13,237 nt of DNA from Faeciplasma gallinarum (GCA_018711085.1 DVIR01000046.1:1-13237); one strand, 5' to 3'; positions 1 to 6,786 are shown, counted from the stretch's first letter. Translations and numbers: made by a program. The notes: generated from the letters alone by a model not told the origin.

Positions 1-663
1 ACCCTGCCGGTTTGGAACGCGGGGAAAAGCCACGGCGACTTGGGCGAGCAAAAGAGCATAGGAATTGTAAATGCACTTAAAATAAAAGGCGTTCCGTTTC
101 TTCTGATAGGATTTTTTGCATACTGCTCGGCAGAAGCCACTGCCATGAGCTGGTCGGCGACGTATTTCTCTCAGGTAAAGGGAGTTGACAGCGAATCCGC
201 CGCAGCATATGCGTCCCTTGTCTTTATCGGCATGACCGTCGGGCGGTTTGCGGCGGGATTTATCACCGACAAGCTCGGCGACAGAAAGATGATACTTTTG
301 GGCACCGCAATATCCGCCTGCGGCGTGGCAATGCTTTTCATACCCGCCGCCACAAACATCATCACGATAATAGGATTTGTGGTAATAGGGCTTGGATACG
401 CCCCGATATATCCCTGCATCATTCATTGCGCACCATACAATTTCGGCGCCGAAAACTCCGGCGCAATCATAGGCATACAGATGGCGAGCGCATATGTCGG
501 CTCGACATTTATGCCGCCCCTTTACGGTCTGCTCGGAAGATACATCGGATATAACATCATGCCGATTTACCTGCTTGTTTTCATGGCTCTTATGGTTTAT
601 ATGGTGGAAAAGACGTTCAGGCTGACGGCTAAAAGGCGAACAATTCAGACCGAGAACACCTAA
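1..663 (+). CDS. MFS transporter, C-terminal half (5' end outside window)
   Basis: The reading frame is open from base 1, so this is a fragment of a longer gene; a TTG at 40 is in frame but has no ribosome binding site and is not the likely start. The visible 220 residues contain about six hydrophobic membrane segments, which matches the second half of a 12-helix major facilitator superfamily protein. The MFS loop signature is present as GRFAAGFITDKLGDRK, which in this family lies between two helices at the start of the C-terminal bundle. A Gly-rich helix with GLGYAPIYPC and a later FMPPLYG resemble the sugar/FucP-like or YfkF-like branches, but the substrate cannot be told from this part. 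The gene ends in TAA 56 bp before the response regulator, with no obvious terminator between them, so cotranscription is possible. Confidence 0.88.
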   Translation, partial: TLPVWNAGKSHGDLGEQKSIGIVNALKIKGVPFLLIGFFAYCSAEATAMSWSATYFSQVKGVDSESAAAYASLVFIGMTVGRFAAGFITDKLGDRKMILLGTAISACGVAMLFIPAATNIITIIGFVVIGLGYAPIYPCIIHCAPYNFGAENSGAIIGIQMASAYVGSTFMPPLYGLLGRYIGYNIMPIYLLVFMALMVYMVEKTFRLTAKRRTIQTENT

Positions 664-664
664 A

Positions 665-697
665 CTTCAATATTTCTTTAAGCTTTTATGATAAAAT
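665..697 (+). promoter_or_regulatory. Possible promoter and degenerate direct repeat before the two-component operon
   Basis: Two 11-nt units, CTTCAATATTT (665-675) and CTTTAAGCTTT (676-686), agree at 8 of 11 positions and sit head to tail at an 11-bp period, the spacing typical of OmpR-family sites. TAAAAT at 692-697 matches the -10 consensus at 5 of 6. No good -35 is visible. The first unit shares TTCAAT with the much clearer repeats at 2627-2647, so self-regulation is a possibility. This is weak pattern evidence in AT-rich DNA. Confidence 0.25.
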
Positions 698-719
698 GTA
701 CTCAGTCGGAGGTGTCGAT

Positions 720-1397
720 ATGAGACTTTTGCTTGTAGAAGATGAAAAGAGAATGGTGCAGGCTCTTTGCGAGATATTGCGCCGCGAAAAATATGATGTA
801 GACCATTTTGCCGACGGCGGAGAGGGGCTGTGCGCGCTTGAATCGGGCGTGTATGATCTGGCTGTGCTCGATGTGATGCTCCCCGTAAAAGACGGGTTTG
901 AAATTGTCGCCTAGGCGAGAAAAAACGGCATAAAAACTCCGGTGTTGATGCTCACCGCCAAAAGCGACTTAGAGGATAAGGTGACGGGTCTTGACTGCGG
1001 GGCGGATGACTACCTGACAAAGCCCTTTATGACAAAAGAGCTTCTTGCGCGCCTTCGCGCCCTTGCCAGAAGAAACGTCAACAGCCCCGACGGCACGCTT
1101 TCCTTCGGGGACATATCCCTAAACAGGGATGCATCAACACTTTGCTGTGCGGACAACAGCGTCCGCCTCAGTGAAAAGGAGCTTAGGATATTTGAATACC
1201 TGATTGCAAATCAGGGGCAGATTTTGACCCGTGAACAGCTTGCGGTGAAGATATGGGGCTATGATTGCAGCGCCGAATATAACAATGTTGAGGTGTACAT
1301 GTCATTTGCCAGAAAGAAACTTCACTTTATCAATTCAAAGACGGAGATAAAAGCCGTGCGCGGCATAGGATATGAGCTGAGGTTCGGAGATGTTTAA
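720..1397 (+). pseudogene. OmpR/PhoB-family response regulator interrupted by in-frame TAG
   Basis: This is a DNA-binding response regulator with a receiver domain (residues about 1-115) and a winged-helix output domain (about 128-225). The start is ATG 720, behind GGAGGTG at 708-714; an in-frame ATG at 696 has no such site. Receiver landmarks are present: acidic pair E7-D8, phosphoacceptor D51 in AVLDVMLP, switch Thr79 in LMLTAK, and Lys101 in LTKPF. The output domain shows LSEKELRIFEYL and the closing RGIGYEL. Codon 65 (912-914) is TAG in the middle of the receiver, after EIVA and before ARKNGIKTPV. The frame is otherwise open on both sides and the total of 225 codons is normal for the family, so one base change such as CAG or AAG to TAG explains it. 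The kinase gene overlaps the 3' end by 8 bp. Alternatives to a dead gene are readthrough, a suppressor tRNA or a sequencing error. Confidence 0.85.
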
Positions 1398-2622
1398 AAA
1401 ATCGAGATGGAAGATTGTACTTTCGATCCTTTTGATATTGATACTTTTGCTGGTCGGAACTTTTCTCGTCATATATTTGGCGAGCTATGCCGAGCTGACT
1501 TCAAAGAATCAGCGCCTTTTGGAACAGTACGTTCAGGAATACTCTCTTATGGACAAAGGCACGTCAAGAGAGCCGATGGACGGCAGCCCGTATCACCCGC
1601 CGAGACTTGAGCTGTCAACATTTTATTCTGTGGCAGTATCGAAGAGCGGACAGGTGATGAAGGTTGATACGGCGGACATGTCTGTTTTGGACGACGACGC
1701 GCTGATAGAGATTGCCACAGAAATTATAGACAGCGGTAAAAGCAGCGGCGTGACGAGAAACTTAATTTATCTGGTTGAGGACAAGGGCGTATATAACCTG
1801 GTCGCTTTTTTGGACAACACCGTGATGCTTGAAAACGCCGGAACCCTCTTAAACTACACACTTATTTTCGGCGGCGTTGCGCTTGTTGCGCTGTTTTTAT
1901 TGGCGATGTTCTTGGCAAATTGGATTGTCACGCCGCTTGAAGAGAGCTACAAGCGGCAAAAACAATTCGTCGCCGACGCAGGGCACGAGCTGAAAACTCC
2001 CGTTGCGGTGATAAACGCCAACTTGGAGCTTTTGGCGGGCGAAACGGGAGAAAATCAGTGGCTGTCAAATATCAGATACGAAAACGAGAGAATGTCCGCA
2101 CTCATATCTCAGCTCCTTGATTTGGCAAGGGCTGAAAACGCAAAACCGCCGATGGGTGTTGTCGATTTCAGCCGCCTGGTTTACGGCGAGGCGCTGCCGT
2201 TTGAAACGTATGCATATGAAAGCGGGTTAAAGCTTGAATACGACGTTTCGGATGACATTTTGGTCTACGGAAACAGCGTGCAGCTAAGACAGCTTGTATG
2301 CGCACTGATTGACAACGCAATCTGCCACAGCTCAAACGGAAACGAGATTTTCATCAGCCTTAAAAAGGAGAAAAAGCACGTCCGCCTTTGCGTTGTAAAC
2401 AGCGGGGAAGAGATACCCGCAGAACAAAGAAAGTATTTGTTTGAGCGGTTTTACCGCCTTGACGCCGCAAGGCCGGACGATAAAAATAACTACGGCCTGG
2501 GGCTTGCAATAGCAAAAGCCATAGTAACCGTTCACAAGGGAACAATCCAGTTAAGATGCGAGTCCGGAAAAGTTGAGCTTATAGTAAAGCTGCCGGTTGC
2601 AAAGCAAAAGCACAAAAATTAA
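1390..2622 (+). CDS. Membrane sensor histidine kinase
   Basis: This 410-residue protein is the likely partner of the regulator just upstream; its ATG lies inside the last codons of that gene, so translation is probably coupled. It has a membrane helix at about 8-31, an extracytoplasmic sensor segment of about 125 residues (32-156) that I do not recognise, and a second helix at about 157-180. Only a very short linker follows, so there is no clear full HAMP domain. The dimerisation/phosphoacceptor box contains DAGHELKTPVAV with His199. The ATPase domain has an N box (ALIDNAICHS), a variant G1 box NSGEEIP in place of the usual DNGxGI, the F box LFERFYRLD, and a G2 box GLGLAIAKAIV. The variant G1 is common in small Firmicutes sensors, so the enzyme should be active. 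It would autophosphorylate and pass phosphate to D51 of the regulator, if that is made. The signal sensed is unknown. Confidence 0.93.
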   Translation: MFKKSRWKIVLSILLILILLLVGTFLVIYLASYAELTSKNQRLLEQYVQEYSLMDKGTSREPMDGSPYHPPRLELSTFYSVAVSKSGQVMKVDTADMSVLDDDALIEIATEIIDSGKSSGVTRNLIYLVEDKGVYNLVAFLDNTVMLENAGTLLNYTLIFGGVALVALFLLAMFLANWIVTPLEESYKRQKQFVADAGHELKTPVAVINANLELLAGETGENQWLSNIRYENERMSALISQLLDLARAENAKPPMGVVDFSRLVYGEALPFETYAYESGLKLEYDVSDDILVYGNSVQLRQLVCALIDNAICHSSNGNEIFISLKKEKKHVRLCVVNSGEEIPAEQRKYLFERFYRLDAARPDDKNNYGLGLAIAKAIVTVHKGTIQLRCESGKVELIVKLPVAKQKHKN

Positions 2623-2626
2623 ATTT

Positions 2627-2647
2627 TTTCAATCTAATTTCAATCTA
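2627..2647 (+). promoter_or_regulatory. Direct repeat, likely response-regulator binding site
   Basis: The 10-mer TTTCAATCTA occurs twice without mismatch, at 2627-2636 and 2638-2647, giving an 11-bp period. Head-to-tail repeats at about one helical turn are the classic binding pattern of OmpR/PhoB-type regulators. The second copy covers the position of the -35 for the -10 at 2663-2668, and no TTGACA-like element is present there. That fits an activator-dependent promoter. The inferred binder is the regulator encoded at 720-1397. Confidence 0.55.
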
Positions 2648-2690
2648 CCTCCTGTACACTGATATCATCAGAAGTGCAGGAGGTATTTTT
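2646..2690 (+). terminator. Terminator-like hairpin that contains the VTC ribosome binding site
   Basis: TACCTCCTGTAC (2646-2657) pairs with GTGCAGGAGGTA (2674-2685) over 12 positions including one G-U, and CTGAT (2659-2663) pairs inside with ATCAG (2667-2671) around a 3-nt loop. Five T residues (2686-2690) follow and then the ATG at 2691. This has the shape of an intrinsic terminator for the kinase transcript, and it also locks up the AGGAGG that the VTC gene needs. Read-through RNA should therefore be both stopped and poorly translated. Confidence 0.65.
2660..2668 (+). promoter_or_regulatory. Extended -10 promoter element for the VTC operon
   Basis: TGATATCAT reads as an extended -10 (TGN followed by TATCAT, 5 of 6 to consensus). 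It lies 12 bp after the direct repeats. Transcription would be expected to start near 2675, only a few bases before the ribosome binding site at 2678-2683. A transcript started here would lack the left arm of the hairpin at 2646-2685. Prediction from sequence only. Confidence 0.4.
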
Positions 2691-3449
2691 ATGGCGTTTC
2701 AAACCGTGTTTAAAAGGTACGAGATAAAATATTTGCTGACGGCGGAGCAAAAGCAAAAGATTTTGCGCGCCATGGCGCCTTACATGGTTGCGGATCAATA
2801 CGGAAAAACAACCGTGCGAAACATATATTTTGATACAGATAATTTTCAGCTCGTCCGCCATTCAATAGACGATCCGGTGTACAAAGAAAAGCTCAGGGTC
2901 AGAAGCTACGGCGCGGCAGACCCGCAAGGCGCCGTGTTTGTGGAGCTTAAAAAGAAATATCAAAAGGTTGTCTATAAAAGAAGAATTGCCATGCCGCAAA
3001 AGGAAGCTGCGGAGTGGATGGCGGGTATCAGGCACTGCCGTTCGGACAGCCAGATATCAAGAGAGATAGATTATTTTCTTGAGTACTATAAAACCCTGAA
3101 GCCGGCTGTCTTTTTGTCCTACGACAGGCAGGCGTACTACTTGAAAGATTGCTCCGAGTTTCGCATGACCTTTGATGAAAATATACTTTGCCGGCGCTAT
3201 GACATAAACCTCGAGTCGGGAGTGTACGGCGATCACGTGTTGGCCGAAGGACTCACCCTCATGGAGGTAAAATGCGCCGCGGGCATGCCGCTTTGGCTGA
3301 CAAGCGTGCTCTCTGAAGAGCATATTTATAAAACCTCTTTTTCAAAGTACGGCATGGCGTATAAAAAATTTATCTATCCCGCCCTTAAAAGCGGTGCAGG
3401 CACTTCAAATAACGCAGACGAGCCAAAGGAGGCAAAAAAGTATGCTTGA
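2691..3449 (+). CDS. VTC-domain polyphosphate polymerase family protein
   Basis: This 252-residue soluble protein has the features of the bacterial VTC domain family (the catalytic fold of yeast Vtc4, which makes polyphosphate from ATP inside a basic tunnel). Family-typical motifs appear in order: KRYEIKYLL at 8-16, YFDT at 46-49, EKLRVRSYG at 66-74 (K67, R69, R71), VELKKKYQKVVYKRR at 84-98, LSYDRQAYY at 142-150, FDENI at 161-165, MEVK at 191-194 (E192 and K194, matching the acidic-basic pair near the metal site), and SFSKYGMAYKK at 216-226. The basic tunnel residues therefore look intact. The start at ATG 2691 follows AGGAGG at 2678-2683, which is held in a hairpin. Its 3' end overlaps the DUF4956 gene by 8 bp. 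Bacterial members are mostly uncharacterised, so polymerase activity is a family-based inference; another tunnel-enzyme activity on phosphate esters is possible. Confidence 0.9.
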   Translation: MAFQTVFKRYEIKYLLTAEQKQKILRAMAPYMVADQYGKTTVRNIYFDTDNFQLVRHSIDDPVYKEKLRVRSYGAADPQGAVFVELKKKYQKVVYKRRIAMPQKEAAEWMAGIRHCRSDSQISREIDYFLEYYKTLKPAVFLSYDRQAYYLKDCSEFRMTFDENILCRRYDINLESGVYGDHVLAEGLTLMEVKCAAGMPLWLTSVLSEEHIYKTSFSKYGMAYKKFIYPALKSGAGTSNNADEPKEAKKYA

Positions 3450-4137
3450 CAACATTTTTAAAGGGCTGTTTGATTCGGATCTGGTGTCCGTAATAAGCGT
3501 CACGGACTTTTTGCTCTGCTTGGGATGCGCGCTTGTCCTTGGACTTGTGATGGCGTTTGTCTACATGTACCGCACCAGATACACAAAAAGCTTTGTCGTC
3601 ACCCTGGCTTTGCTCCCCGCGGTGGTTTGCGTTGTAATTATGCTTGTGAACGGCAACGTCGGAACGGGCATGGCGGTCGCGGGAGCCTTCAGCCTTGTGC
3701 GCTTTCGCTCCGTTCCCGGAACGGCAAAGGAAATATGCACGCTCTTTCTCGCCATGGGAGCGGGACTGATAGCGGGAATGGGCTACTTAGGATACGCCGT
3801 GCTTTTCACCGTCGTGCTGTGCGCTGTGTTTTTGCTATACAACAGCATCGACCTGGATTCAAAGAGAAACGCCGCATCCTATAAGATTATCACCGTCACC
3901 ATTCCGGAGGATTTGGACTATACAGGCGTGTTTGACGATATTTTTGAGACGTATACTGTTTCACATGAGCTGTCTCATGTCAAGACTACAAATATGGGAA
4001 GCATGTTTCGCCTGACATATCGCGTGACACTTCGCGACCCCAAAAAAGAAAAGGAAATGATAGATATGCTCAGGTGTCGAAACGGCAACCTTGAAATCTC
4101 CGTTTCATCGCAGGAAAGTACTGCCACTGAGCTGTGA
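3442..4137 (+). CDS. DUF4956 membrane protein
   Basis: The 231-residue product has four likely membrane helices: about 21-43, 50-69 and a pair within 99-133. A soluble C-terminal domain of about 95 residues follows. The strongly conserved stretch GAFSLVRFRSVPGTAKEI (81-98), between helices two and three, is the signature I associate with DUF4956. The tail has a ferredoxin-like look, with alternating strands and helices. I chose ATG 3442, which follows AAAGGAGG at 3426-3432 and overlaps the end of the VTC gene; an upstream in-frame start at 3394 has no binding site. DUF4956 genes repeatedly accompany VTC-domain genes, so a membrane partner, channel or anchor for polyphosphate production is a reasonable inference. 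No biochemical role is established to my knowledge. Confidence 0.88.
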   Translation: MLDNIFKGLFDSDLVSVISVTDFLLCLGCALVLGLVMAFVYMYRTRYTKSFVVTLALLPAVVCVVIMLVNGNVGTGMAVAGAFSLVRFRSVPGTAKEICTLFLAMGAGLIAGMGYLGYAVLFTVVLCAVFLLYNSIDLDSKRNAASYKIITVTIPEDLDYTGVFDDIFETYTVSHELSHVKTTNMGSMFRLTYRVTLRDPKKEKEMIDMLRCRNGNLEISVSSQESTATEL

Positions 4138-4151
4138 GGAGGCGTTTTCAT

Positions 4152-6029
4152 ATGAAAAGAATACTTTCGGGAGCCTTGAGCGCACTTGTTTTTCTTGCGG
4201 CTCTATCGGGATGCGCCGACAGCGGGCTGAACACCGCCGCAGATGCGACCCGTGCGGAACAGGATTCGTCATCGGAACAGGAAACGGCGCAGGAAACGGA
4301 AGAAAATGAAGCGTACGTCGTTCAAACGGATGCCGACATGTTTACCGACAGGGACAGCTCGGACAGCTATGACGAAAGCGACAGCGTGCTGATTGCGCTT
4401 GACGGCGACAGCGTCACATCAAGCTCGGACAGCGTTGTAATATCCGGTTCTACCGTGAAGATTTCAGAGGAAGCGACATATATTTTGTCCGGCGAACTCG
4501 ACGACGGCATGATAATTGTTGACGCTCAGGACACCGCAAAGATACAGCTTGTTTTAAACGGCGTCAGCATCAACAGCGAGACATCCGCGCCGCTTTATAT
4601 CCTCGAAGCGGACAAGGTGTTTGTCACCTTGGCCGACGGAACGGATAACTGCCTTTCAAACGTCGGAACGTTCACCGCAATAGATGAAAACAACATAGAC
4701 GGCGCGGTGTTCTCAAAGCAGGATCTGACCTTTAACGGCTCCGGAACGCTCACGGTCACATCTGAAGCGGGGCACGGAATAGTGTGCAAGGACGACCTTG
4801 TAATAACGGGCGGAACCTATATCATAAACTCCGCATCTCACGGAATAGACGCAAATGACAGCGTCCGCATCACAGGCGACACATCGCTCTCGATTTATTC
4901 CGGAAAGGATGGAATACACGCCGAAAACAGCGACGACGAGAGCCTGGGGTTTGTGTACATCTCAAGCGGAACCTTTGAAATAGATGCACAGGGAGACGGC
5001 ATAAGCGCCGGCTCATACATGCAGATTGCGTCCGGCAGCTTTGACATACTTGCCGGCGGCGGAAGCGTAAACGAATCCCGCGAGTCCTCCGAGTCATGGG
5101 GCATGATGGGCGGCGGCAGGTTCGGCGGCAGGGGAGACTTTGGCGGCGGCGGACCCGGAGAAGGAATGCAGCCGGTCAGCAACGTAAGCAGCAGCTCCGC
5201 TTCGGACAGCACAAGCATGAAAGGCATAAAGGCGGGCGGCGAGCTCAGCATATATGGCGGAAGTTTTGTAATAGATTCCGCCGACGACGCCGTTCATTCA
5301 AATTCATCCGTTATGGTGACGGGAGGAGAATTTGAAATCGCCAGCGGCGATGACGCTTTCCATGCGGATGACACTCTGTCTATCTCGTCAGGCACCATAA
5401 ACATCACCGAAAGCTATGAAGGACTCGAGGCTCTGCACCTTGAAATCAGCGGCGGAGATATATCGCTTGTTGCGTCGGACGACGGCCTAAACGCTGCGGG
5501 CGGCGTCGATTCAAGCGGTATGACCGGCGGCAGAGACGGCATGTTCGGCGGCGGCGGATTCGGCGGCAGAGGAAACATGGGAGGCGGCATGTCATCTTCC
5601 GGCGGAACAATAGTCATATCCGGCGGAACACTGTATGTCAACGCATCCGGCGACGGCTTGGATGCAAACGGCACAATTGAAATTTCGGGAGGATATACTA
5701 CCGTTGTCGGACCCACTCAGGGCGACACCGCAACGTTGGATTACGACACTACCGCAACCATAACAGGCGGCACATTTGTCGGAACGGGCGCATCGAGCGG
5801 AATGGTTCAAACGTTCAGTGGCGGCGATCAGGGAGTCATCACGGCAAGCGTCGGAAATCAAAGCGCCGCAACGCCTGTTGTAATCTCCGATTCGGACGCA
5901 AACGTACTTTTGAGCTTTGAGCCGCAGATGTCATACGGTTTGGTAATATACAGCAGTCCGGAGGTTGTTTCGGGTGAAACATATACCGTGTCTGCCGGAA
6001 CGGCAAACGGGCAGGTAACCGCTAAGTGA
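4152..6029 (+). CDS. Beta-helix surface lipoprotein, Cthe_2159-like carbohydrate-binding family
   Basis: This 625-residue protein starts with a lipoprotein signal ending in the lipobox LSGC (Cys21), then an acidic, Ser/Glu/Asp-rich spacer to about residue 80. The rest is a ladder of short strands and turns. Turn motifs of the form G[I/L]xA or similar recur at about 231, 254, 283, 358, 380, 402, 424, 445 and 502, often 21-23 residues apart, as expected for a right-handed parallel beta-helix. Two Gly/Met-rich inserts (317-339 and 457-480) interrupt the ladder. The layout matches the family of Clostridium thermocellum Cthe_2159, a polygalacturonate- and calcium-binding beta-helix protein. ATG 4152 follows GAGGAGG at 4136-4142; the earlier GTG at 4134 overlaps that site and would ruin the signal peptide. 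It probably sits on the outer face of the membrane and binds polysaccharide or metal; the ligand is inferred. Confidence 0.87.
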   Translation: MKRILSGALSALVFLAALSGCADSGLNTAADATRAEQDSSSEQETAQETEENEAYVVQTDADMFTDRDSSDSYDESDSVLIALDGDSVTSSSDSVVISGSTVKISEEATYILSGELDDGMIIVDAQDTAKIQLVLNGVSINSETSAPLYILEADKVFVTLADGTDNCLSNVGTFTAIDENNIDGAVFSKQDLTFNGSGTLTVTSEAGHGIVCKDDLVITGGTYIINSASHGIDANDSVRITGDTSLSIYSGKDGIHAENSDDESLGFVYISSGTFEIDAQGDGISAGSYMQIASGSFDILAGGGSVNESRESSESWGMMGGGRFGGRGDFGGGGPGEGMQPVSNVSSSSASDSTSMKGIKAGGELSIYGGSFVIDSADDAVHSNSSVMVTGGEFEIASGDDAFHADDTLSISSGTINITESYEGLEALHLEISGGDISLVASDDGLNAAGGVDSSGMTGGRDGMFGGGGFGGRGNMGGGMSSSGGTIVISGGTLYVNASGDGLDANGTIEISGGYTTVVGPTQGDTATLDYDTTATITGGTFVGTGASSGMVQTFSGGDQGVITASVGNQSAATPVVISDSDANVLLSFEPQMSYGLVIYSSPEVVSGETYTVSAGTANGQVTAK

Positions 6030-6045
6030 CGGGCAGCATAAAGCC

Positions 6046-6079
6046 GGAGCGGGATGCCGCATGTGTGGCATCCCGCTCC
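6046..6079 (+). terminator. Strong hairpin terminator after the VTC operon
   Basis: GGAGCGGGATGCC (6046-6058) pairs perfectly with GGCATCCCGCTCC (6067-6079) around an 8-nt loop, and GCAGCA/TGCTGC can extend it outside. The T-rich stretch after it is broken (TTTGCTGCTTTATATTC). It sits 16 bp after the lipoprotein stop codon, between convergent operons, and may act on both strands. Confidence 0.8.
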
Positions 6080-6123
6080 TTTGCTGCTTTATATTCTTTT
6101 GTGACGATTGCTTTTTCGGGCGC

Positions 6124-6157
6124 CCCTGAAACTTAGTTATTTCACTCAGGGCTTTTT
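6124..6157 (+). terminator. Possible second plus-strand terminator, overlapping the convergent gene end
   Basis: CCCTGA and TCAGGG form a 6-bp stem around a 16-nt loop and are followed by GCTTTTTG, the usual order for an intrinsic terminator on the plus strand. The right arm and T tract overlap the last codons of the minus-strand PTPS-like gene. It would be a backup to the stronger hairpin at 6046-6079. Confidence 0.4.
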
Positions 6158-6712
6158 GTATCCGCACTTGGGGCATACGCCGTTTTCATTCAGCGCAATG
6201 CCGCACAGGGGGCAGCGGTCGATTTTGTTCTTCGTTTCAAACTCCGCCGATGCAGCGTTTACGCCGCTTGTGAAGGTGAGCTTGGCGATGTTGAGCTTGT
6301 CCTTGAGCAGGTCGTAAACAATCTTTATCATGCCTTCAACAGTCATGGTTTCCTTTGTAACTACAAGTCTGCAATCGGGATACGCCGTCGCAAGCTCCGT
6401 CTTAAACGCCTCGCCCTTCATCTTGTTGCTCGGGTGACCGTTTTTGATTCCCTGCTTCTCATATACATCGAGTATTGCGGGGAGCAGCGGGTCATCCTCA
6501 CGCAAAACGAGCGCGTGGTCAAAGTTTTTAAGTACGTTCCATGCTGTCTTTTGTATTTCGTTGCAGGGGAACACCATGTTCACGCCTTCGTTTATCGTGT
6601 CCTCCACTTCGATTGTCAAAACGCCGGTGTGGCCGTGCAGGTATTGTGCCTCTCCTTTAAATCCGTAAAATCTGTGCGCATACTGTAGTTCGAGTTTTGC
6701 AATGCTTCTCAT
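6146..6712 (-). CDS. 6-pyruvoyl/6-carboxy-tetrahydropterin synthase family protein with C-terminal zinc ribbon
   Basis: The first 160 residues follow the COG0720 (PTPS/QueD) fold. Zinc ligands are His13 in YAHRF and His26/His28 in LHGHT. Asp65-His66 in FDHALVL and Glu121 in KETMT match the catalytic and substrate-binding residues. The Cys that usually precedes HGH in QueD is replaced by Ala22, with Glu21 beside it, so this is not a classical QueD or PTPS. A zinc ribbon, CPLC (167-170) and CPKC (180-183), is added at the C-terminus. The start is ATG 6712 behind AAGGAGG; a longer frame upstream lacks support. It lies 74 bp after the PerR-like gene on the same strand and may share its promoter. 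No queC, queE or folate genes are in view, so a role in 7-deazaguanine or pterin metabolism is a family-based guess. Confidence 0.8.
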   Translation of the reverse strand: MRSIAKLELQYAHRFYGFKGEAQYLHGHTGVLTIEVEDTINEGVNMVFPCNEIQKTAWNVLKNFDHALVLREDDPLLPAILDVYEKQGIKNGHPSNKMKGEAFKTELATAYPDCRLVVTKETMTVEGMIKIVYDLLKDKLNIAKLTFTSGVNAASAEFETKNKIDRCPLCGIALNENGVCPKCGYKKP

Positions 6713-6786
6713 AAAATCGTCCTCCTTGAGTGATATATTCAGCCGCCGCGGACGCACTTACACGCCCGACAGCCGTGCTGTCATGT

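Noticed and set aside
912..914. Reassigned TAG codon (alternative genetic code) in the organism
   Set aside because: The solute-binding gene ends in TAG followed directly by a terminator, all other genes use TAA or TGA, and no other internal TAG was seen. A local mutation is simpler.
942..1397. Separate gene starting at ATG 942 after the TAG
   Set aside because: There is no ribosome binding site before it, and the product would lack the phosphoacceptor Asp and the first part of the receiver fold. It is the remainder of the interrupted regulator.
4895..5716. Proline-rich minus-strand frames opposite the beta-helix gene
   Set aside because: The proline runs are simply the complement of Gly codons in the Gly-rich loops; no start signals or domains.
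6768..6782. GACAGC-CGT-GCTGTC inverted repeat between the PerR-like and PTPS-like genes as a terminator
   Set aside because: The stem is perfect but only 6 bp, and no T tract follows on either strand; it does not clearly separate the two genes. It may be a weak processing hairpin.
6713..6786. Separate promoter for the PTPS-like gene
   Set aside because: An AT-rich TATATC lies near a suitable place on the minus strand, but no -35 could be matched to it.
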